Source of the DNA: a virus
DNA: 27,314 nt
IMG/VR virus record: IMGVR_UViG_3300037468_000141
Span: 1 to 27,314 of that record
Reading direction: 5' to 3' (one strand)
The notes beneath the pieces were generated by a model. The model was not told the DNA's origin and ran no database searches. It saw nothing but the letters and a program-made list of their open reading frames with translations. Both the position numbers and the translations under genes were made by a program. Position 1 is the stretch's first letter. Every line of letters starts with the position of its first letter. Shown here piece after piece: positions 22,969 to 27,314 of the stretch.

Positions 22969-23409
22969 TTAGGTCGCCAGGAGACCCAGAGTGCGCAGCG
23001 CTTCCTGGATCTCGTTCAGCCGGGTTGCAAGCTCCCGGATCGACGCGGTGGATGCAGCCGCCACAGCGTTCGTCCTGGCCGCCACCTCACGGACAGCCTC
23101 GCAGGCGAGCGCCGCCGTCGGGGTGGTCAGATTAGGCAGGTTGCCGTCATTCGTGCCACCGATCGCGCCGCCGTTCTCGGTCAATGCCGCGATGGTCAGC
23201 GACGGCAAGTCGCCGTCGCTGGTCCCGCCGATGGCGCCGGCGTTCTCCGTCAGGTCCGCGATCGGATCCACCGGCGCCGTCTCGGTCAGGTAGGTCGAGA
23301 AGGCCTGGCCTGTCTCGACGTTGACGAACGACAGTACGCTCGGCGTCTGCAGGATGACGTTGACAGCCTGTTTCCCGCCAACGTTTCGCAGCTCGAAGGT
23401 CTCAGGCAC
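22969..23409 (-). CDS. Head-fibre-like protein with GAIGGT repeats
   Basis: This 146-residue protein starts at a GTG behind GGGAGG (five-base gap). It has three parts: an N-terminal domain (1-45), two near-identical repeats of the form TENxGAIGGTxDGxLPxLT at about residues 54-72 and 78-95, and an Ala-rich C-terminal helix ending RLNEIQEALRTLGLLAT. From memory, these GAIGGTxDG repeats followed by a helix occur in head-fibre or capsid-surface proteins of several siphophages. A trimeric fibre or decoration on the head is therefore likely. It is the last gene before a strong terminator, so it closes the head operon segment. Confidence 0.65.
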   Translation of the reverse strand: MPETFELRNVGGKQAVNVILQTPSVLSFVNVETGQAFSTYLTETAPVDPIADLTENAGAIGGTSDGDLPSLTIAALTENGGAIGGTNDGNLPNLTTPTAALACEAVREVAARTNAVAAASTASIRELATRLNEIQEALRTLGLLAT

Positions 23410-23629
23410 CGTAGCCTCCCTTCTTGGCCGCTACGCCCCTGCCCGCCCGGCTGGCTTTCGCCAGCGCCGGCCCATCCTCGACCGCGTCCGGAACGGCCGC
23501 CGACTGCGTCGGTACCGCCGACTTCGCGTGAAACAGAACCTTCGCCTGCGCCGCCGGGAAAGTCGCAACCTCGCCGGCGTTGTACGGGCCGTGCTGCTTC
23601 ACGAACGTTACGGAGATCAGATCAGGCAC
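23402..23629 (-). CDS. Small head-region protein
   Basis: This 75-residue protein starts at a GTG behind AGGGGGTGA. Residues 1-40 (VTFVKQHGPYNAGEVATFPA) resemble short phage proteins found next to capsid genes that carry a 'YNxGEVAxFP' segment. The tail is Ala/Gly/Lys-rich and probably disordered (GRGVAAKKGGYGA). Its stop overlaps the next gene by eight bases, so the two are likely translationally coupled. Function is unknown; a minor virion component is inferred from context. Confidence 0.6.
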   Translation of the reverse strand: MPDLISVTFVKQHGPYNAGEVATFPAAQAKVLFHAKSAVPTQSAAVPDAVEDGPALAKASRAGRGVAAKKGGYGA

Positions 23630-23639
23630 TGGTCACCCC

Positions 23640-24116
23640 CTATTCGGTCTGCTCCACGATCCCAGCCGGAGCGAACACGACCACTGCCATGAGCTGGTTC
23701 GTGTCAGCGCTGGTGTGGCTCAGGTCCTGGTAGACGCAGAACCTGAAGAAGCGCTTGATGCCGCTCAGGTCCACCGCCCGGGTGTAAACCCCCTTGATGG
23801 TCCCGGCCCCGGTTGCGACCACCTCGCCGGTCGACTCCGCGCCGTCGTAGGTGTAGACGGTCGCCGTGCCCATGCCGATGACGTCGTCGTGCTCCACCTT
23901 CGACTTGATGGTGAGCGTCTTGTCGGCGGTCAGCACCGCCTCGAACGGCGCAACGAGCAGCGCGCTCACTGGCCGGCCGGGCAGCGTTCTCAGGTCGATG
24001 ACGTCGCCGACGATGTAGGCGGCATCGCCGCTGCCAGCCGCCACCGCAGCGGTGTGCTCGCAGGCGATCCTCGCCGAAAGGTAGGCGCCGATGTTGAAGT
24101 CGTTCAGGGTCACCAT
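23640..24116 (-). CDS. Probable head-associated structural protein
   Basis: This 158-residue protein is encoded just after the capsid gene, behind a strong AAAGGAG eight bases from the ATG. It looks beta-rich with no signal peptide or membrane segment. Its alternation of short hydrophobic strands (SALLVAPFEAVLTADKTLTIKSK; TATVYTYDG; KRFFRFCVYQDL) suits a small virion protein. Position suggests a capsid decoration or stabilising protein, but I do not recognise a named family. Confidence 0.6.
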   Translation of the reverse strand: MVTLNDFNIGAYLSARIACEHTAAVAAGSGDAAYIVGDVIDLRTLPGRPVSALLVAPFEAVLTADKTLTIKSKVEHDDVIGMGTATVYTYDGAESTGEVVATGAGTIKGVYTRAVDLSGIKRFFRFCVYQDLSHTSADTNQLMAVVVFAPAGIVEQTE

Positions 24117-24144
24117 GTCAGTAGCTCCTTTCTTCCCGTGTCAG

Positions 24145-25320
24145 TTACGGTGCCCAGGTCACGGCCTCGATCACGCACAGCGACCCCTCGTGCCGGACGT
24201 TCAGGTCGTGGTGAGCGATCAGCCGCATCACGGTCTGGTCGAGCGAGAAGGCCGCCTGCACGGCCGAGCCGTCGTAGTAGGCGGCGGTGTCGGACGCCGA
24301 CACCATGATCGTGTTCGCTTCGCCGAGGACCACGTCGGCGAAGTCGGCCAGATAGACCTCGGAGTTGGTGCCGCTCAGGTTGATGGGCACCTCATTGGTC
24401 GACGCGTACGGGAAGCCCCACAGGTTGCCGCGGAGCATCTCGTCGCGGAATGCGAAGTTGCCGTTGGTGTCCCTGACCGACATCAGGTACAGCTCGGAGC
24501 GCGGCGCCATGATCCAGCCGGGGCGCAGGAAGCGGCAGTTGCTCTGGCGCAGCCGCAGGATCGCGTCGGCCAGATCGTGGGTCACGTTGGCGAGGTTGAC
24601 GGTGACGTTCGCGTTGAACTTGTTGCTGGACGGCGTGTGGTAGAGCAGGCCCTTCGGCGCGAACGCGGAACCGTCCGACCGCAGGAAGGCCTGATCCTCG
24701 CGGATCGCCATGGCCGCGATCGCGTCGTCTCGGACGACACCATCGGCCGCGACGGCGGCGAACCGGAGCAGGTCATTGGAGATCGGGATCAGGCAGGCGA
24801 GCTTCTTCCAGGTCAGGTTGATCTGGCCGAAGGTCTGCCCGGTCACCGGCAGGTTGTACGACTCGCCGACGTAGCCGGCCGTCGCTCCCCCGGTGAGCTT
24901 CGGGAACTGGAGCGAGCCGCCCGGCATCGGGATTACGGTCGGGCGCATCCGGCGCACGACCGCCCGCTCGCGGAGCAGCTCAATCAGGTCGGACGACCAG
25001 CCTGGCGGGACGAGCACACCACCAGCCGCCGCGTCGCTCGCCTCCAGCGCCTTCGCGACGTCGCCGTCGCCCCAGGTCAACTTGGCGAACTTCGCCGCCC
25101 GCTCTGGATCGCCCTTGCCAGCGCAGACCGCCCGCATGAACCGCCCGGCCTTCAGCCCACGCTCCTCCTTCTCCGGATCGGCCGTCCGCTGGTGGGTGAG
25201 CGCCTCCACCAGCTTGTCGAATTTGCCGCCGAGCGCCGACTCGGAGTCGCGCTCCTTGCGATCGGCGAGGATGTCCCCCACCGCTTCCTTCACGATCGCC
25301 GCGATGTCTTCCTTCTTCAT
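24145..25320 (-). CDS. Major capsid protein, HK97 fold
   Basis: This 391-residue protein matches the HK97-family capsid (Phage_capsid). Residues 1-60 are charged and helical and resemble the delta (scaffold) domain that the upstream protease would remove. A candidate start of the mature shell is the GGVLVPPGW region near residue 100, where many family members begin their ordered core. Typical features follow: a GYVGESYNLP segment (E-loop region), KKLACLIPISNDLL (spine helix start), and late motifs around GFPYASTNEVP, VYLADFADVVLGE and HHDLNVRHEGSL. Translation starts at an ATG after AAAGGAAACGGAG. Neighbours (protease upstream, accessory head proteins downstream) agree. The exact cleavage site is not determined. 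Confidence 0.93.
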   Translation of the reverse strand: MKKEDIAAIVKEAVGDILADRKERDSESALGGKFDKLVEALTHQRTADPEKEERGLKAGRFMRAVCAGKGDPERAAKFAKLTWGDGDVAKALEASDAAAGGVLVPPGWSSDLIELLRERAVVRRMRPTVIPMPGGSLQFPKLTGGATAGYVGESYNLPVTGQTFGQINLTWKKLACLIPISNDLLRFAAVAADGVVRDDAIAAMAIREDQAFLRSDGSAFAPKGLLYHTPSSNKFNANVTVNLANVTHDLADAILRLRQSNCRFLRPGWIMAPRSELYLMSVRDTNGNFAFRDEMLRGNLWGFPYASTNEVPINLSGTNSEVYLADFADVVLGEANTIMVSASDTAAYYDGSAVQAAFSLDQTVMRLIAHHDLNVRHEGSLCVIEAVTWAP

Positions 25321-25338
25321 CTCCGTTTCCTTTCTCGT

Positions 25339-25361
25339 GCCGGGACCACCAGCGGCCCGGC
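25339..25361 (-). other. Hairpin between protease and capsid genes
   Basis: A GCCGGG / CCCGGC inverted repeat (six pairs, with two further C-G pairs possible around a bulge) fills most of the 46-base gap before the major capsid gene. No T-run follows, so it is unlikely to be a terminator. An mRNA stability or processing stem upstream of a highly expressed capsid gene is a plausible role. Confidence 0.35.
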
Positions 25362-25366
25362 GTGCG

Positions 25367-25573
25367 TTAGGCGGGCAGCCTGCCCGTGGTTGCGGTCAGC
25401 ACCTCGCCGACGATGTCCCGCACGACAGAGCGCAGCTCATCGGCGGACAGCTCGTCGTCGTCCGGTGGCGCGTCGTCGGCGGGAGCCTTCGTCTGGACGA
25501 GATCTGCCAGTTTCGCGACATCGTCCCGGGCCGCCTTGACTTCGGCCAGGACCTCCTTCAGCAGCTCCTCCAT
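25367..25573 (-). CDS. Possible internally initiated scaffold protein, in frame within the protease gene
   Basis: Inside the protease gene an in-frame ATG (codon 316, at 25571-25573) is preceded by AAAGGAG with a six-base gap, one of the best Shine-Dalgarno sequences in the window. Translation from here would give a 68-residue, acidic, helical protein identical to the protease C-terminus (MEELLKEVLAEVKAARDDV onward). Known parallel: lambda makes its scaffold Nu3 from an internal start in the protease gene C. Here the capsid protein also seems to have its own delta domain, so a separate scaffold may be an extra or a relic. Expression is inferred only from the ribosome site. Confidence 0.4.
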   Translation of the reverse strand: MEELLKEVLAEVKAARDDVAKLADLVQTKAPADDAPPDDDELSADELRSVVRDIVGEVLTATTGRLPA

Positions 25574-26518
25574 CTCGTGCTCCTTTCGCTTCTGTTCGTC
25601 GTCGAACTTCTTCGGCCAATCTCCCAGGAACCGCACCTCGTAGGTCGGATCCCAGGTCGTAGTGTCCCACGTCTTCACGGACGTACCATCTGACGTGGTG
25701 AACTCCACGCAGTCCACGCCGGCGCCGGCCGCGTCACCGATGCGATAGAAGTACCCCGAGGTGATGGGCGCGCTCGGCGCCGCACCGACGCTCGACAGGT
25801 TCTTCCACGTCGCTTCGGCCACGCTGCGCGGCACGAGTGCGTACTTCTCGACCGACTGGTCGTGGTCGAGGAATCGAGCGACCCACTCACGCATGGGCCG
25901 CAAGTCGATACCGGCAGCGCTCGCCATGACGAGCGCCTCCGGGTTCGCAGGCACAGGGACAACCGAATGTTCCAGCAGCTCGCTTCGCAGGAAGTCGTAG
26001 CCTCGGTGGTCCTCGTTGTAGGTCCACTCGATCGGCTTGAACCCGACCGATGTCGCCTTAAGGTACCCGCCCTTCACCATCCGGTAGATCATCGCACCGA
26101 ATGGGTTGATGTCCTCCGGCGTGAAGCGATCGGTCGCGACCAGCACCCCGTCCTTCACCGACACATCGAGTGCCTTGCCGATGGGCGGAGTGTGGTAGTC
26201 ATGCGCCCAGAGCACGACCGGGTTCTCCTTGTAGCGATCCAACTCCCAGCCGCCCACCGCAATGACATCACCCTCGCGGTCGACGCTTGCGGTCGAGATC
26301 ACGAACCCGATGTCGTGCATCCCCGTTTCCGAGTTAAGGTCCTTGATCTGGACCTCCGTCCGGACGATCTTCCGCAGCGGGACATGGATACCGGAATCCG
26401 AGCAGGCGAGATCGGCCCACCGCGCGCGACTGACGAACGATCCTTCTTGCATTGAATCCTCCTTCGCGTCGATGGCTTCGAGCAGCGTCCCGGCTGCCGC
26501 GAGGTTGATCGTCGCCAT
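25367..26518 (-). CDS. HK97-type prohead protease with C-terminal scaffold-like extension
   Basis: This is a serine protease of the Peptidase_S78/U35 (HK97 gp4-like) family, which trims capsid delta domains during head maturation. The protease domain covers about residues 50-210. Visible motifs are VVLWAHDYHTPPIGKA (candidate catalytic His106), LKATSVGFKP (candidate Ser157) and ELLEHSVVPVPANPEAL (about 180-196). At 383 residues it is much longer than a bare protease. Residues 250-305 form a Trp/Tyr-rich linker, and 306-380 are highly charged and predicted helical, like a scaffold. The start follows GAGGTGAGCG. It lies 8 bases after the MuF stop and 46 bases before the capsid gene. An internal start that may release the extension alone is listed separately. 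Residue roles are inferred from family motifs. Confidence 0.9.
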   Translation of the reverse strand: MATINLAAAGTLLEAIDAKEDSMQEGSFVSRARWADLACSDSGIHVPLRKIVRTEVQIKDLNSETGMHDIGFVISTASVDREGDVIAVGGWELDRYKENPVVLWAHDYHTPPIGKALDVSVKDGVLVATDRFTPEDINPFGAMIYRMVKGGYLKATSVGFKPIEWTYNEDHRGYDFLRSELLEHSVVPVPANPEALVMASAAGIDLRPMREWVARFLDHDQSVEKYALVPRSVAEATWKNLSSVGAAPSAPITSGYFYRIGDAAGAGVDCVEFTTSDGTSVKTWDTTTWDPTYEVRFLGDWPKKFDDEQKRKEHEMEELLKEVLAEVKAARDDVAKLADLVQTKAPADDAPPDDDELSADELRSVVRDIVGEVLTATTGRLPA

Positions 26519-26526
26519 CGCTCACC

Positions 26527-27314
26527 TCACTTCAAGAACACCAGTCCCTCGGTGCAGCGGCACCTGATGTGCGAGTCGTTGGGACGGTCGAACCCGTTCG
26601 GGAAGGGCTCATTCAGTGGGGCTCTCATGCCGTCTCCCTGCTCACAGATCTCGCACATGCGCTCGTCTCCAGCCGCGATCCACTCGCGCTCCACGTTGTT
26701 CGGATCGAGGAACCCGGCCCTGACAGCAGCGTTCCAAGCCATCTCCTGTCCTCGATTCGCGGCATAGACCAACTCGTTGAGCGCGATGGTCTCGGCGCGT
26801 TCCGCGATTTTCTTCTCAACCCATTTCTCAATCATGTCCTCAATTTTGGCCTCGGAGTAACCCAGCTCACGCCACCTCGCGACTCGCTTCTCGGCCAGCT
26901 TCCAGTCGCGCTCCGTCAGCCCGATCCAATTGCGGATCTTCCGAGCCACCTCCTGCGCCGTCTCGCCCTCGGCGTAGGCGTCGACTAGCGCCTGCCGGAT
27001 CGCCGCCTTCGTAGCCTCGCTGACATCCTTCACCATCGCCGCGCCGAACTTCCGCAGCTCCTCCAATGCCTCGGGCGAGATCATCTCGAAGGTAAAGTCC
27101 ACGCCGAACGCCTCCGCGATCTCCCTCGCCGCCTCCGAGCCGACCATCCAAAGGGCTTCGCGGAGCGTCTGGCGGGCAGGTTCCAGCGCCTCGGCCACGT
27201 CGGTCCCCTCCACGATGGCGACCGCCGCGTCGATGTCTCCGACGCTGAGCGCCCCGATGAGCGCGTCGACGTCGATAAATCCGCGCATCTCCCTCCACGC
27301 CGCGAAGAGATCGT
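26527..27314 (-). CDS. MuF-like minor head (head morphogenesis) protein, 5' partial
   Basis: This is probably the minor head protein of the SPP1 gp7 / Mu gpF family (Phage_Mu_F), which sits with the portal inside the procapsid. The family signature is at the C-terminus: a CEIC pair after ERM, then NDSHIRCRC, the Cys/His cluster that ends this domain. The middle is charged and helical. An ATG at 27286-27288 gives 253 residues, but the reading frame stays open to the window edge (DLFAAWRE precedes that ATG), and the GGAGGGAG before the ATG sits too close to be a good ribosome site. The protein therefore more likely starts outside the window. It lies directly upstream of the prohead protease, the standard order portal - MuF - protease - capsid. 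Family call is firm; the start is not. Confidence 0.85.
   Translation of the reverse strand, partial: DLFAAWREMRGFIDVDALIGALSVGDIDAAVAIVEGTDVAEALEPARQTLREALWMVGSEAAREIAEAFGVDFTFEMISPEALEELRKFGAAMVKDVSEATKAAIRQALVDAYAEGETAQEVARKIRNWIGLTERDWKLAEKRVARWRELGYSEAKIEDMIEKWVEKKIAERAETIALNELVYAANRGQEMAWNAAVRAGFLDPNNVEREWIAAGDERMCEICEQGDGMRAPLNEPFPNGFDRPNDSHIRCRCTEGLVFLK

Noticed and set aside
24091-25539. Long plus-strand open frame of 482 codons opposite the capsid gene
   Set aside because: The minus strand encodes a clear HK97-fold capsid protein; the plus frame has no recognisable motif.

Overview
The window is a late-gene segment of a tailed dsDNA phage or prophage with a long non-contractile, siphovirus-like tail. 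Every gene I can support lies on the minus strand, so the region reads right to left. Base composition is GC-rich, with a visible dip near 1800-1860. Genes are packed tightly, and many stop codons overlap the next start (ATGA, GTGA or TTGA). No rRNA, tRNA, CRISPR, integrase, transposase or restriction/defence genes were seen.

Region by region, in transcription order: (1) 27314-22969, head: MuF-like minor head protein (runs off the right edge), HK97-type prohead protease with a scaffold-like C-terminus, HK97-fold major capsid protein with a delta domain, a structural protein, a small protein and a head-fibre-like protein, closed by a clear hairpin terminator. Terminase and portal are presumably just beyond the right edge. 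(2) 22918-20513, neck and connector: gp6-like connector, head closure, HK97 gp10-like, tail terminator, a C2H2 zinc-finger protein and a small virion protein. (3) 20501-17094, tail shaft: tail tube protein, two tail assembly chaperones and a 778-residue tape measure. (4) 17097-4883, tail tip and surface: two tandem paralogous beta-rich proteins flanking a tiny Cys protein, a 606-aa and a 686-aa protein that share a beta module, a 936-aa protein with DUF2341 and LamG-like domains, a hub-like 257-aa protein, and several unknowns. (5) 4886-2016, lysis: a membrane/coiled-coil protein, an N-acetylmuramoyl-L-alanine amidase, a secreted Thr/Pro/Arg-repeat protein, a holin-like protein, and an i-spanin/o-spanin pair. 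(6) 2015-1603, a regulatory gap with an almost perfect sigma70 promoter and several inverted repeats. (7) 1602-207, a new transcription unit: two unknown proteins and a SprT-like zinc metallohydrolase.

The spanin pair (a lipoprotein plus a membrane coiled-coil protein) implies a host with an outer membrane. The secreted Thr-Pro repeat protein carrying a DGFESGDTSAW motif also recalls envelope proteins of GC-rich Gram-negative bacteria. The metallohydrolase, by contrast, resembles a family I associate with actinobacteria and their phages. The host therefore cannot be named from this window.

The most interesting features are the elaborate glycan-binding-like tail apparatus with paralogous and module-sharing proteins, the internal translation start that could release a scaffold from the protease gene, the secreted repeat protein inside the lysis cassette, and the operator-like promoter region. 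I saw nothing that amounts to a wholly new enzymatic system.
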